Source: Polynucleobacter sp. Tro8-14-1
GTDB taxonomy: Bacteria > Pseudomonadota > Gammaproteobacteria > Burkholderiales > Burkholderiaceae
Direction of reading: 5' to 3'
Assembly: GCF_018881655.1 (NCBI RefSeq)
Contig: NZ_JACVPX010000005.1
Location: 124,001-188,000, forward strand
DNA: 64,000 nucleotides
In this document: positions 28,440 to 36,505 of the stretch, one piece after another
How positions within the stretch are numbered: position 1 is the stretch's first letter
How the letters are laid out: each line of letters opens with the position of its first letter
Notes under the pieces: generated by a model
What the model was told of the DNA's origin: nothing
Seen by the model: the letters and a program-made list of their open reading frames with translations, nothing else
Database searches by the model: none
Translations under genes and position numbers: made by a program

Positions 28440-28992
28440 CTGCAAGTTGGATTCGAAATCTGGATTTAGCCTCCTTGAATTAATGGCTGTGGTTTTACTC
28501 ATTGCCATGGTTGCGATGATGACCATGCCTTTATTGCAAGAACAAATTGCCGCCCAAGAAATTGAGACTATTGCCAGAAGGTTTATTGCTCATGCCCACT
28601 TTGCTCGTCAGCAGGCCTTACATTTGGGTCAACCCGTCTACCTTGCGCCTATTTCTAGCGATCGGTGGGAGGCGGGTTGGGTGGTTAAAAGTGGCTGCAT
28701 CGAAAAGCCAGCCAAACCGGGCTGCATCGAAAAGCCCTGGTTTTCGCAGGGAAGTATTGACCCCGTTTACTTTAAGGGTGGAGGCAAGCAATTTATCGAC
28801 CCCAATTCGGGCAAGAAGGGCATTCTGTTTAATGCTGCTGGTGCGGCAAAAACGGCTCAAGGCGGGTTTGTGGCCAATCGATTGATCCTGGGTCACAGCA
28901 GGGCTCCCGACTTGGAGCGCCAAATGATTTTGGGAAGTGGAGGGCGCTGGCGAATCTGTGACCCTGCTAGAGATGCAAAGCGCTGCCATTGA
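28432..28992 (+). CDS. FimT/GspH-like minor pilin
   Basis: A 186-residue prepilin read from TTG 28432; another TTG at 28447 is possible. The leader MNNCKLDSKSG precedes the cleavage point and FSLLELMAVVLLIAMVAMMTMPLL, with Glu at +5. The following region ETIARRFIAHAHFARQQALHLGQPVYL is the GspH/FimT domain. It contains an in-frame nine-residue near-duplication (GCIEKPAKP then GCIEKPWFS) encoded by a 17-base exact repeat at 28693-28709 and 28720-28736. It probably initiates the pilus or primes a competence pilus. Confidence 0.72.
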   Translation: MNNCKLDSKSGFSLLELMAVVLLIAMVAMMTMPLLQEQIAAQEIETIARRFIAHAHFARQQALHLGQPVYLAPISSDRWEAGWVVKSGCIEKPAKPGCIEKPWFSQGSIDPVYFKGGGKQFIDPNSGKKGILFNAAGAAKTAQGGFVANRLILGHSRAPDLERQMILGSGGRWRICDPARDAKRCH

Positions 28993-29009
28993 ATGGTTTA
29001 ATAGACCCT

Positions 29010-30125
29010 ATGTACAGCGCAGTTGACCACCAGTTCATGAGCGAGGCAATAGCCGAGGCTCAAAAAGCACTTTATTTATCGAACCCTAATCCTAGAGTGG
29101 GTTGTGTCATTGTTAAAGATGGCAAAGTGATTGGTAAGGGCTTTACTCAGAAGGTAGGCAGCGCTCATGCTGAGGTGCAAGCCCTAGCGAACGCTAAATC
29201 ACTCGGAAATGATCCTGTTGGATCAACTATCTATGTCACGCTAGAACCATGCAATCACACTGGACGAACACCTCCCTGTGTGGATGCATTGATCGCAGCA
29301 AAACCTGCAGCCGTATTCGTGGCGATGTCTGATCCTAATCCCTTGGTTGCTGGTAAAGGCTTAGAACGCCTAACTGCTGCAGGAATCAAAGTGCACAGCG
29401 GACTAATGGAAGCAGAAGCATGGTCATTAAATCCAGGATTTATTTCACGAATGACGCGTAGCCTACCTTGGGTGCGCATGAAAATCGCTGCAAGCTTAGA
29501 TGGCAAAACAGCTTTACCTGATGGCCGCAGTCAGTGGATCACTGGACCGCTAGCGAGAGCGGATGGCCATCATTGGCGTGCGCAAGCTTGTGCCATTGTT
29601 ACTGGCGTAGGTACTGTTAAAGAAGATGATCCCACTCTGAATGTGCGAGATGTTCAAACTGAGCGTCAGCCTTGGCGCATCATCGTTGACTCCAAATTAG
29701 AAACGCCGCCGGCAGCAAAGATTCTCAACAACATTGAGCAATCAGGCGTCATCATTGTTTGTGCCAGTTTGGACAGCCCTGAAATGCAACAAAAAGCGCA
29801 AGCATTTACTGAGCGCGGTATAGAAGTCATTGCTATGGCTAACCCATCTGGCAAAGTAGATCTGCCAAAACTATTCACGTATTTAGCTAAAGAGCGTGAG
29901 ATGAATGAGATTCATATTGAATCGGGCTTTAAGCTCAATGGTTCTTTGCTCAGAGAAAACTGTGTAGATGAGCTACTGCTCTACTACGGCCCATTCTTGA
30001 TGGGCGATGGTATTGGAATGGCTAATATTTCGCCCCTAAATTCCCTGAATGACAAAGAACAGTGGAAAGTCATTGATCACAGTCTCTTTGGCCCCGATCT
30101 TCGACTCCGCTTAATTAAGAACTAA
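29010..30125 (+). CDS. ribD: Bifunctional diaminohydroxyphosphoribosylaminopyrimidine deaminase / 5-amino-6-(5-phosphoribosylamino)uracil reductase
   Basis: Catalyses the second and third steps of riboflavin synthesis. From ATG 29010 it has 371 residues. The N-terminal deaminase has zinc ligands in SAHAEVQAL and LEPCNHTGRTPPCVDAL (about 50-90). The C-terminal NADPH-dependent reductase begins WVRMKIAASLDGKTALPDGRSQWITG near 160. An in-frame TTG at 28989 would overlap the pilin stop, but the ATG gives a normal N-terminus. Riboflavin synthase follows nine bases downstream. Confidence 0.95.
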   Translation: MYSAVDHQFMSEAIAEAQKALYLSNPNPRVGCVIVKDGKVIGKGFTQKVGSAHAEVQALANAKSLGNDPVGSTIYVTLEPCNHTGRTPPCVDALIAAKPAAVFVAMSDPNPLVAGKGLERLTAAGIKVHSGLMEAEAWSLNPGFISRMTRSLPWVRMKIAASLDGKTALPDGRSQWITGPLARADGHHWRAQACAIVTGVGTVKEDDPTLNVRDVQTERQPWRIIVDSKLETPPAAKILNNIEQSGVIIVCASLDSPEMQQKAQAFTERGIEVIAMANPSGKVDLPKLFTYLAKEREMNEIHIESGFKLNGSLLRENCVDELLLYYGPFLMGDGIGMANISPLNSLNDKEQWKVIDHSLFGPDLRLRLIKN

Positions 30126-30134
30126 AATCACCTC

Positions 30135-30746
30135 ATGTTTACTGGAATCATTACTGCAGTTGGTCAAATTAAGAGCGCTCAAGCAAAGGGCGATGGCTTG
30201 CATTTAGTTGTTGAAGTTCCATCTGGCTATTTGGATGATGTTGCCTTGGGTGACAGCATTGCCATTCAAGGTGCTTGCATGACAGCTACCCAGTTAACCA
30301 GCAATTCTTTTGCCCTGGATATTTCTCGCGAGTCTCTGAATAAAACGATTGGTCTTGATAAGGTCGGTCCAGTCAACCTCGAAAAAGCCATGCGCTTAAA
30401 TGATCGCCTGGGCGGACATTTAGTTAGCGGGCACGTAGATGGTGTTGGTAAAGTGGCGCATTTTGCTCAAGTGGCTAATGATGCTTATGGATCTTGGTTG
30501 TTACGCATCGAGGCGCCAAAAGAGTTGGCGCAATATTTGGCTTACAAAGGCTCGATTGTTGTGAATGGCGTATCGCTTACAGTCAATCAGACTGAAGACA
30601 CGGCAACTGCTTGCATCATCAATATCAATATCATTCCCCACACCTTGGAAAATACTACGCTGGGTAATCTCAAGCAAGGTGATGCGGTAAATCTTGAAGT
30701 AGATTTGATTGCGCGCTATGTAGCTAGAATGCTTAATAAGGCTTAA
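30135..30746 (+). CDS. ribE: Riboflavin synthase, alpha subunit
   Basis: Dismutates two lumazine molecules into riboflavin plus the pyrimidine. It is 203 residues, with two lumazine-binding repeats: the first begins MFTGIITAVGQIKS with LGDSIAIQGACMTAT, and the second begins LGGHLVSGHVDGVGKV with KGSIVVNGVSLTVNQ. It completes the set together with ribD upstream and ribBX-ribH on the other strand. Its stop overlaps by four bases, in convergent orientation, the stop of the StbD-like antitoxin gene. Confidence 0.96.
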   Translation: MFTGIITAVGQIKSAQAKGDGLHLVVEVPSGYLDDVALGDSIAIQGACMTATQLTSNSFALDISRESLNKTIGLDKVGPVNLEKAMRLNDRLGGHLVSGHVDGVGKVAHFAQVANDAYGSWLLRIEAPKELAQYLAYKGSIVVNGVSLTVNQTEDTATACIININIIPHTLENTTLGNLKQGDAVNLEVDLIARYVARMLNKA

Positions 30747-30988
30747 ATCTTTACTTTTATAGTTTTGCCACCCCTACGAGCCTTGATAGTTTTTATTAGT
30801 GAGGCATCATCAATAAAATCAAGTACCACTTCATATGCCTTAGCTGACAAAAGATAAGCCTTAGGTTTGTTGCTATTTAAGATGGCCATAGGTAGATCGT
30901 CTGCATTACCAATAATCTTCTTAGGATTGCGTTTTAGCTCAGCCATGCTGACTGTGGTTTTGATGCGAAGTATGTCTGCAATATCCAT
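30743..30988 (-). CDS. Orphan Phd/YefM (StbD-like) antitoxin
   Basis: An 81-residue protein from ATG 30988 with the Phd/YefM pattern VSMAELKRNPKKIIGNADDLPMAILNSNKPKAYLLSAKAYEVVLDFID, closest by eye to StbD antitoxins. In that family the antitoxin gene is normally followed by a StbE/RelE toxin gene. Here the next sequence downstream is the 3' end of the riboflavin synthase gene on the other strand, so no toxin is present. It is divergent from higBA, sharing a 93-base intergenic region. It may be a remnant or an anti-addiction module. Confidence 0.75.
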   Translation of the reverse strand: MDIADILRIKTTVSMAELKRNPKKIIGNADDLPMAILNSNKPKAYLLSAKAYEVVLDFIDDASLIKTIKARRGGKTIKVKI

Positions 30989-31046
30989 GTGACTTGTAAT
31001 TTTAAATCGCTTAAATCTTAATTGGCATAGGGTTATATGGCCCCAC

Positions 31047-31075
31047 TTGCAATAGTCCCATTTTGGGACTAAAAT
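31047..31075 (+). promoter_or_regulatory. higBA promoter with palindromic operator
   Basis: A sigma-70-like promoter with -35 TTGCAA (31047-31052), a 17-base spacer and -10 TAAAAT (31070-31075). The perfect palindrome AGTCCCA-TTT-TGGGACT at 31054-31070 fills the spacer. A HigA dimer bound there would block RNA polymerase, as in known autoregulated higBA loci. The predicted transcript start, six to seven bases past the -10, falls on or next to the higB GTG at 31082, so the mRNA would be leaderless. Confidence 0.65.
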
Positions 31076-31081
31076 TAATGT

Positions 31082-31390
31082 GTGCGAATAATAGCCAGAA
31101 AACACCTAACAAATTTTTGGCGTATTCATCCCGATGCCGAGCAGCCACTTAAAGCTTGGTATGACGAGGTGGCGCATGCAAGTTGGAAAAGGCCGCAAGA
31201 TATAAAGAATAAGTATCGAAATGCGAGTTTTATTGCAGGCAACAGAGTTGTCTTTAATATCAAAGGAAATTCCTACCGTTTGGTGGTGGTAGTTGCTTAT
31301 AGTTTTGGGGCGGTATATGTGAAATTTATTGGTAGCCATGCTGCATACGATCGAATTGATGCTTGCACAGTGCAGTTGGAGGAAAAATGA
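31082..31390 (+). CDS. higB: HigB family mRNA interferase toxin
   Basis: A 102-residue toxin of the HigB (RelE superfamily) type that cleaves translated mRNA on the ribosome. It begins MRIIARKHLTNFWRIHPDAEQPLKAWYDEVAHASW and contains KNKYRNASFIAGNRVVFNIKGNSYRLVVVVAY and YVKFIGSHAAYDRID, the standard HigB layout. The start is GTG 31082; no Shine-Dalgarno sequence is visible, consistent with a leaderless message. Its stop overlaps higA (ATGA). The toxin-first order is typical of hig loci. Confidence 0.92.
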   Translation: MRIIARKHLTNFWRIHPDAEQPLKAWYDEVAHASWKRPQDIKNKYRNASFIAGNRVVFNIKGNSYRLVVVVAYSFGAVYVKFIGSHAAYDRIDACTVQLEEK

Positions 31391-31770
31391 AAGAATTAAA
31401 ACCCATTCGTAACAAGCTTGAATACAAGGATGCCCTAGCCCAGGCGTCTTACTATTTTGATCATGAGCCAAAACCTGGGACTAAGGATGGAGATAGGTTT
31501 GAGATCCTCTTAATGCTCATTGAGTCTTATGAGAGCAAGCACTATGCGATTCTTCCACCAGACCCAATTGAGGCAATTAAATTCAGAATGGAACAATCCG
31601 GCTTGAGTCCAAAGGATTTGCAGCCGATGATCGGTGGCCTAAATCGCGTATATGAAATATTAAATCGCAAACGCCCCCTTACACTGAAGATGATTTGGAG
31701 GTTGCACTCTATGTTGGGGATCCCTGCTGATAGTTTGATTCAGCAGGATGATGAGCTGCGCGCAGCCTAA
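31387..31770 (+). CDS. higA: HigA antitoxin, helix-turn-helix
   Basis: A 127-residue antitoxin from ATG 31387, overlapping higB by four bases. An in-frame ATG at 31363 lies within higB and is not needed. The C-terminal part, FRMEQSGLSPKDLQPMIGGLNRVYEILNRKRPLTLKMIWRLHSMLGIP, is the HTH domain of the HigA type, expected to bind the palindrome upstream of higB. The N-terminal acidic part should wrap and inhibit HigB. It converges with queC, five bases apart. Confidence 0.92.
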   Translation: MKELKPIRNKLEYKDALAQASYYFDHEPKPGTKDGDRFEILLMLIESYESKHYAILPPDPIEAIKFRMEQSGLSPKDLQPMIGGLNRVYEILNRKRPLTLKMIWRLHSMLGIPADSLIQQDDELRAA

Positions 31771-31775
31771 TACGT

Positions 31776-32519
31776 TTAATACTTTTTTTGGTAGCGAGTA
31801 GGATCGCCCACATTGGCTTGCTTAAAGCCTGCCTGCCTTAGACGGCAAGACTCACATTCTCCACAAGCTTCACCCAAATCATTAGCTTGGTAGCAAGAGA
31901 CTGTTTGCGAGTAATCAACGCCTAGAGTGCTTCCTAGCTGGATGATTTCGCCTTTAGTTAGGCTGATGATAGGCGCGTGCACTCTAAAACGATTTGCATC
32001 ATTGATGGCTTCTACACCTGCTTTAGTAGCTAGGTTAGCCATATGTTCAAAAGAGGCAACATATTCAGGGCGGCAGTCAGGATAGCCTGAGTAATCTACC
32101 GAATTAGCCCCATAGAAAACATCTAGTCCGCCTAATGACTCTGCCCAACCCAATGCAAGTGATAGCAGGATCGTATTGCGTGCTGGTACGTAGGTAACGG
32201 GGATTTCTTGATCTTTGCCGGGGGTCGTTGGGATTGCAATCGAGGAGTCAGTTAAAGCAGAGCCCCCAAAGCGAGTGAGATCTAGGTTAACTACTTCGTG
32301 TCGTGCCACTCCAATTTGCTTGGCAATATGTTTGGCCGCTGCCAGCTCAGATGAATGACGCTGACCATATCCAACCGAAAGGGCGTAGGGCGTATATCCC
32401 AAGTCTTTGGCAAGGGCTAGAACAGTAGTGGAGTCCAACCCACCCGAAAACAGAATGACCGCTGGAGCGCCTGCTTTACGGGGCGCCAGAGATTCGAATG
32501 CAGCAGAAAGCTTAGACAT
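31776..32519 (-). CDS. queC: 7-cyano-7-deazaguanine synthase
   Basis: ATP-dependent conversion of 7-carboxy-7-deazaguanine to preQ0, the queuosine precursor. It is 247 residues. The PP-loop motif [17 protein letters not shown] is near residues 20-36. The C-terminal zinc site is in [25 protein letters not shown] with four cysteines. It is the last gene of the tol-pal transcript, ten bases after cpoB, an arrangement usual in proteobacteria. Other queuosine genes are not in the window. Confidence 0.96.
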   Translation of the reverse strand: MSKLSAAFESLAPRKAGAPAVILFSGGLDSTTVLALAKDLGYTPYALSVGYGQRHSSELAAAKHIAKQIGVARHEVVNLDLTRFGGSALTDSSIAIPTTPGKDQEIPVTYVPARNTILLSLALGWAESLGGLDVFYGANSVDYSGYPDCRPEYVASFEHMANLATKAGVEAINDANRFRVHAPIISLTKGEIIQLGSTLGVDYSQTVSCYQANDLGEACGECESCRLRQAGFKQANVGDPTRYQKKY

Positions 32520-32529
32520 AGATGATTAA

Positions 32530-33261
32530 TTACTTGGTGCTAGCAATGAGTTGCTGCGCATCCTTGGCTGCGTCAGTATCTGGATACTTAGCGATGATTT
32601 CGTTAAATGTTTTTTTAGCTGCTGCCTTATTGCCACTTTCTAATTGCGAGTTTCCTAAAGTCACCATCGCTGCAGGAATACGTGGATGATTCGGAAATTT
32701 CTTAATTAGGCTTTGTAGTTGGCTAATCGCACCGGCGTAATCTTTATTCGCATATTTGCTATTACCGCTCCAGTACAGAGCAAGTGGTAAGTAAGGGCTT
32801 TTAGGATATTTGGCTGCAAATACTGAAAATCCCTCATCAGCTTTTTTGAGACTGCCTGCTTGGAATGACTTTAAGGCGTCGTCGTAGGCTTTTTTCTCAC
32901 CAGGTTGTACTGTTCCAGAAACGCCTTCAATCGTTACGGTGCGAGGCTCAAAATTACCTAAACGAGTATCGAGATCTTGGTAGTAAGTCTTCTGACTGGT
33001 ACTAATGTCTTCGCCTTGTTTCTCAAGTTCTTCAACTTTGCCACGGAGCTCTGCATTCTCAGTTTTGAGTTTGTCGATTTGGCCCTGTAACTCAAGCTGG
33101 GTGGTGGCTAGAGACTTACGCAGATCCAGAATTGCCTTACGCGCTTCATCATCAGAGAAGAGCGCCCAGGCGCTATTAGATGCGCCTAAGCAAATGAGAG
33201 CAGCACTTAAACAAAACGCTCGTGAGAGCGTTTGTTTTACTGAGCATGAAAGTATCTTCAT
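32530..33261 (-). CDS. cpoB: Cell division coordinator CpoB (YbgF)
   Basis: Periplasmic Tol-Pal accessory protein that links outer membrane constriction to septal peptidoglycan synthesis. It is 243 residues with a signal peptide (about 1-33, ending NSAWA), a trimerising coiled coil at about 40-95 (heptad-rich LQGQIDKLKTENAELRGKVEEL) and C-terminal TPR repeats (for example YDDALKSFQAGSLKKADEGF and YAGAISQLQSLIKKFPNH). It abuts pal directly: the first base of one gene follows the last of the other. Confidence 0.93.
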   Translation of the reverse strand: MKILSCSVKQTLSRAFCLSAALICLGASNSAWALFSDDEARKAILDLRKSLATTQLELQGQIDKLKTENAELRGKVEELEKQGEDISTSQKTYYQDLDTRLGNFEPRTVTIEGVSGTVQPGEKKAYDDALKSFQAGSLKKADEGFSVFAAKYPKSPYLPLALYWSGNSKYANKDYAGAISQLQSLIKKFPNHPRIPAAMVTLGNSQLESGNKAAAKKTFNEIIAKYPDTDAAKDAQQLIASTK

Positions 33262-33762
33262 TTAGTTCGTGATGTAAACAATATCAGCGCGGCGATTTTC
33301 TGCCCAAGCTGCTTCGGTATCACCTTCTGCTTTTGGTTTTTCTTTACCAAAGCTCACTGCTTCCATTTGGTCGTCAGAAACGCCCATCAAGTTCAATGAT
33401 TTACGTACAGCATCAGAACGACGTTGGCCAAGTGCCAAGTTGTATTCAGCTGTGCCGCGTTCATCGGTATTGCCTTGAATAATGATCTTCTGCTTTGGAT
33501 TGGCTTTTAAGTAGCCTGCGTGAGCAGACAACATTTTTTGATACTTGGTCTGAACGGTGTATTCATCAAAGCCAAAGTAAACGCTTTTCTCAAAGAGTGG
33601 GCTGCTTGGATCATTCCACGGCTGTGAGCCAAATTTGCCACTGCCGCTACCATTGGCGCCATCAGTGTCATCTAGTTTGACGCTGGAGCATGCTGCCATC
33701 AAAAATGCTGTGGCACCGATCAAGGCGAATGTCGCTGCGCGACGTGCGATAGAAATCTTCAT
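33262..33762 (-). CDS. pal: Peptidoglycan-associated lipoprotein Pal
   Basis: Outer membrane lipoprotein that anchors the outer membrane to peptidoglycan through an OmpA-like domain and binds TolB. It is 166 residues. The lipobox is FLMAACSS near residues 20-27. The OmpA domain shows SVYFGFDEYTV, then the peptidoglycan-binding IIQGNTDERGTAEYNLALGQRR and the closing ENRRADIVYI. It is preceded by a 119-base gap after tolB that holds a small hairpin. Confidence 0.96.
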   Translation of the reverse strand: MKISIARRAATFALIGATAFLMAACSSVKLDDTDGANGSGSGKFGSQPWNDPSSPLFEKSVYFGFDEYTVQTKYQKMLSAHAGYLKANPKQKIIIQGNTDERGTAEYNLALGQRRSDAVRKSLNLMGVSDDQMEAVSFGKEKPKAEGDTEAAWAENRRADIVYITN

Positions 33763-33848
33763 GAATTTTCCTTTTTCCTACGAGCTAAATCTATAAATGA
33801 ATCAATAGACAATATTATGCCCCCAAGAACATCAAAAGTGACTATTTC

Positions 33849-33867
33849 AACCCCTAAAAGGGGGTTT
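33849..33867 (-). other. Hairpin between tolB and pal
   Basis: AACCCC (33849-33854) and GGGGTT (33861-33866) form a short stem with a six-base loop in the 119-base gap. No T tract follows on the minus strand, so it looks more like an intercistronic mRNA hairpin than a terminator. It could adjust the amount of pal relative to tolB. Confidence 0.35.
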
Positions 33868-33881
33868 AACGTAGTTAGGAC

Positions 33882-35204
33882 CTAGTCCATGAATGGACCC
33901 CAGGAAGGCTGACGTACATCAGATCCTGGAATGCTCAACACCTGCTTGGAATTCCCGTCAACTGAGACAGCAGCAAGAACGCGTTTGCCACCAACTTTGG
34001 TGGAGTAGAGAACATAGCGGCCATTGGCTGCAAAGGAAGGGGATTCATCGCTAGTGCCATCGGTAAGCGCTTGAGTATCACCAGTAGCTAAGTTCAGAAT
34101 GTAGAGGCGGTATGCGCCACCAACGTTAGCAATGTAAGCTAAGTACTTGCCATCAGGTGAGATGCGAGGTGAGGTCACAAAACCTTGTTTGAAGGTAATC
34201 CGTTTTACGCCTTCAGCTTGTTCGCCATCAGCACTCATACGATAGATTTGTGGGTTACCACCGCGATCGCTGGTGAAATAGATAGAGCGACCATCAGCAG
34301 AATATTGCGGCTCAGTATCAATCGTGTTGCCACGAGTTAAGCGATGTAAACCCGTGCCCTCGGCATTGATGCCGTAGATCTGAGTGTTGCCGTCTTTAGA
34401 TAATGAGATGGCTAATTTCTTACCATCGGGTGACCAGGCTGGTGCACTGTTGTTGCCTTTTTGATTTGATAGAGAAATGCGACGACCAGTAGCAAGCTCG
34501 TGAACATAAATGACTGGCTTGCGGTCTTCAAAAGAAACGTACGCCACTTTCTTGCCGTCAGGCGACCATGATGGAGAAATGATGGGCTCAGCACTATTGA
34601 GTGCATTGCGAATATTTTGACCGTCAGCATCCGAGATCACCAGGCGATAGCGCTTGCCATCCTTGATGACGTAGGAGAGGCGGGTGGAGAACACGCCACG
34701 CTCACCCAGTAATTTGAAGATGATGTCATCAGCAATTTTGTGGGCAACCGCACGCAGGTTATCGGCGCTTGAGTTGAGATTTAAGCCACCCAGACTTTGG
34801 GATTTACGAACATCAAACAGCTTGTAATGAATGTCAAACTGATTATTGCCAGTCTGCACGACTGATCCAACCACCAGTGCATCAGCACCGCGTGCTGCCC
34901 ACGATTTGTAGTTAGGCGTACCATCATCACTCTCAACGGCATTACCATTTTCTGTATTTTTAAAGTAACCGCTGCGTGCTAAATCTTGCCGAATGATTTC
35001 AGTAACACTGGTAGGTAATTTATTTTCGTCTTTAAACCGCATTACCGCGATTGGATAGAGTGATTGACCAACGCCCGTGATTTCAATATTCATCTGCGCT
35101 AGCGCAGGCATTGCAAAGCTGATACAAAGAGCAATAACAATCATGCTAAAAGAGTTTAATTTTGATGCTAGCTTTTGTAGCTGTCTTTTTGCTAATTGCA
35201 ACAT
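33882..35204 (-). CDS. tolB: Tol-Pal system beta-propeller protein TolB
   Basis: Periplasmic protein that contacts Pal and is released by the TolA-TolQR motor. It is 440 residues: a signal peptide at about 1-36 (ending PALAQ), an N-terminal domain, then a six-bladed beta-propeller with repeated SWSPDGKKVAYVSF, AWSPDGKKLAISLS, QYSADGRSIYFTSDRGG, RISPDGKYLAYIAN and SFAANGRYVLYST blades. It lies three bases after tolA. Confidence 0.97.
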   Translation of the reverse strand: MLQLAKRQLQKLASKLNSFSMIVIALCISFAMPALAQMNIEITGVGQSLYPIAVMRFKDENKLPTSVTEIIRQDLARSGYFKNTENGNAVESDDGTPNYKSWAARGADALVVGSVVQTGNNQFDIHYKLFDVRKSQSLGGLNLNSSADNLRAVAHKIADDIIFKLLGERGVFSTRLSYVIKDGKRYRLVISDADGQNIRNALNSAEPIISPSWSPDGKKVAYVSFEDRKPVIYVHELATGRRISLSNQKGNNSAPAWSPDGKKLAISLSKDGNTQIYGINAEGTGLHRLTRGNTIDTEPQYSADGRSIYFTSDRGGNPQIYRMSADGEQAEGVKRITFKQGFVTSPRISPDGKYLAYIANVGGAYRLYILNLATGDTQALTDGTSDESPSFAANGRYVLYSTKVGGKRVLAAVSVDGNSKQVLSIPGSDVRQPSWGPFMD

Positions 35205-35207
35205 GCA

Positions 35208-36026
35208 TTAATCCTTGGGTTTAAAAGTCAGTTTTACTTCGCGTTGAGGAATTTTGCCATTGTCGTCTTTCGGCAGGCTTTCTGCGCGAGAGAGTGCAAG
35301 TAGTACTGCGCGATCCCAGCCAGCGTTGCCGCTAGAGGATTGAATGCTGGTGCTCAAAATAGCTCCGTCTGGAGCAAGGCTCACCAGAATAACTGCAGCA
35401 GGGTTGCCGCTCACAGATTCAGGGTTAAAGACGATCAATGGCTTAACCTTTTTAATTACTTTATCAGTCCAGCCTGGAGGTGCATTACCTCCGCCGCCGA
35501 CTCCACTGCCAACGGTTCCACCCCTACCACCTTCGGCACCAGCTGCTGCACGTAAACGCGCTAACTGATCTGCACGTGCTTTTTCTGCTGCGGCATTGGC
35601 TTTGGTTTCTGCCGGTGACTGTGCTTTAGGAGCTTCAGCCTTTTTCGGCGGCTCTTCCTTCTTCGGCTTTTCCTTCTCCTTGGGCGGAGGAGGTTTTATT
35701 GCTTTAGGAGTTTCTTTCACCTCTTTTTTAGGAGGCTCTTTCTCAACCTTCTTTTTCTTGATGGCGATATCAGCAGCTTCTTCTTTAACTTCTGTTTTGA
35801 GTTCTGGTTCAGGCGGTGCTTCAACCTGTGGAGCGGAATCCCAAAGTTCAACTTCAACACCAGAAGAGGTGGTGTTATTCCAGCTAATGCCAATCATGAG
35901 AAAGGCAAGCAATCCCAAATGCGCAATGAGTGAAAAAGTAAACGCGCGCTTAGTGCTTTCTTCTTTCGTAAAACGCCCTCGCTTAAACGGCGAAAATGAT
36001 TGCTGAAAAGAAGGTGCGCTATTCAT
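35208..36026 (-). CDS. tolA: Tol-Pal system protein TolA
   Basis: Inner membrane-anchored protein spanning the periplasm, which couples the TolQR motor to TolB-Pal. It is 272 residues: one membrane segment near 30-48 (FSLIAHLGLLAFLMIGIS), a long central charged helix rich in Lys, Glu, Pro and Ala (about 75-155), a Gly-rich hinge, and a TonB/TolA C-terminal domain with WTDKVIKKVKPLIVFNPE and SLAPDGAILSTSIQSSSGNAGWDRAVLLAL. It sits between tolR and tolB in the operon. Confidence 0.93.
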   Translation of the reverse strand: MNSAPSFQQSFSPFKRGRFTKEESTKRAFTFSLIAHLGLLAFLMIGISWNNTTSSGVEVELWDSAPQVEAPPEPELKTEVKEEAADIAIKKKKVEKEPPKKEVKETPKAIKPPPPKEKEKPKKEEPPKKAEAPKAQSPAETKANAAAEKARADQLARLRAAAGAEGGRGGTVGSGVGGGGNAPPGWTDKVIKKVKPLIVFNPESVSGNPAAVILVSLAPDGAILSTSIQSSSGNAGWDRAVLLALSRAESLPKDDNGKIPQREVKLTFKPKD

Positions 36027-36049
36027 GAGCAGCTATGAAGGCCAGATTC

Positions 36050-36469
36050 TTACTGGGTCTTGACCGCAAGGCCAACGCGCTTCACGCCATTCTCTTTGAG
36101 CTTAGACATGACTTCCATCACTGTTTCATATTTGATGGATTTATCTGCGGCGATGACAATAGGTTGATCGGCAGACTTTTCTGCTTGTGATCTTGCAAAA
36201 GCACCGAGTTCAAATTTATTGAGTGTTTGAGTCGGATCACCATCTTTGCGCACGATGACATTCTCGTTGGCATCAATCGTTAAAAAGACTGGCGGTAGTG
36301 ATTGCACTTTGGCGCCACCAACAGTGGGTAAGTTGACAACACCTGGATTGACCATTGGTGCAGTGACCATAAAGATCACGAGTAATACTAGCATTACGTC
36401 GATGTACGGAACGACGTTGATGTCAGACATTGCCCGACGTTTGTTTTTACGTAATGAAGATCCAGCCAT
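36050..36469 (-). CDS. tolR: Tol-Pal system protein TolR
   Basis: ExbD/TolR family stator protein. It is 139 residues, with one membrane helix near 20-42 (INVVPYIDVMLVLLVIFMVTAPM) carrying the Asp that conducts protons, followed by a periplasmic domain. It works with TolQ as the proton-driven motor that energises TolA. It lies 36 bases downstream of tolQ and 23 bases upstream of tolA. A second ExbB/ExbD pair is encoded at 43.7-44.9 kb. Confidence 0.95.
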   Translation of the reverse strand: MAGSSLRKNKRRAMSDINVVPYIDVMLVLLVIFMVTAPMVNPGVVNLPTVGGAKVQSLPPVFLTIDANENVIVRKDGDPTQTLNKFELGAFARSQAEKSADQPIVIAADKSIKYETVMEVMSKLKENGVKRVGLAVKTQ

Positions 36470-36505
36470 AATTTTTTTCGCTTATCGGTTCACGCGTTAT
36501 TTCAA

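Noticed and set aside
35208..36026. Long ORFs on the plus strand opposite tolA
   Set aside because: They are Gly-, Ser- and Phe-rich shadows of the Lys-, Glu- and Pro-rich TolA coding sequence, with no ribosome binding site or family pattern.
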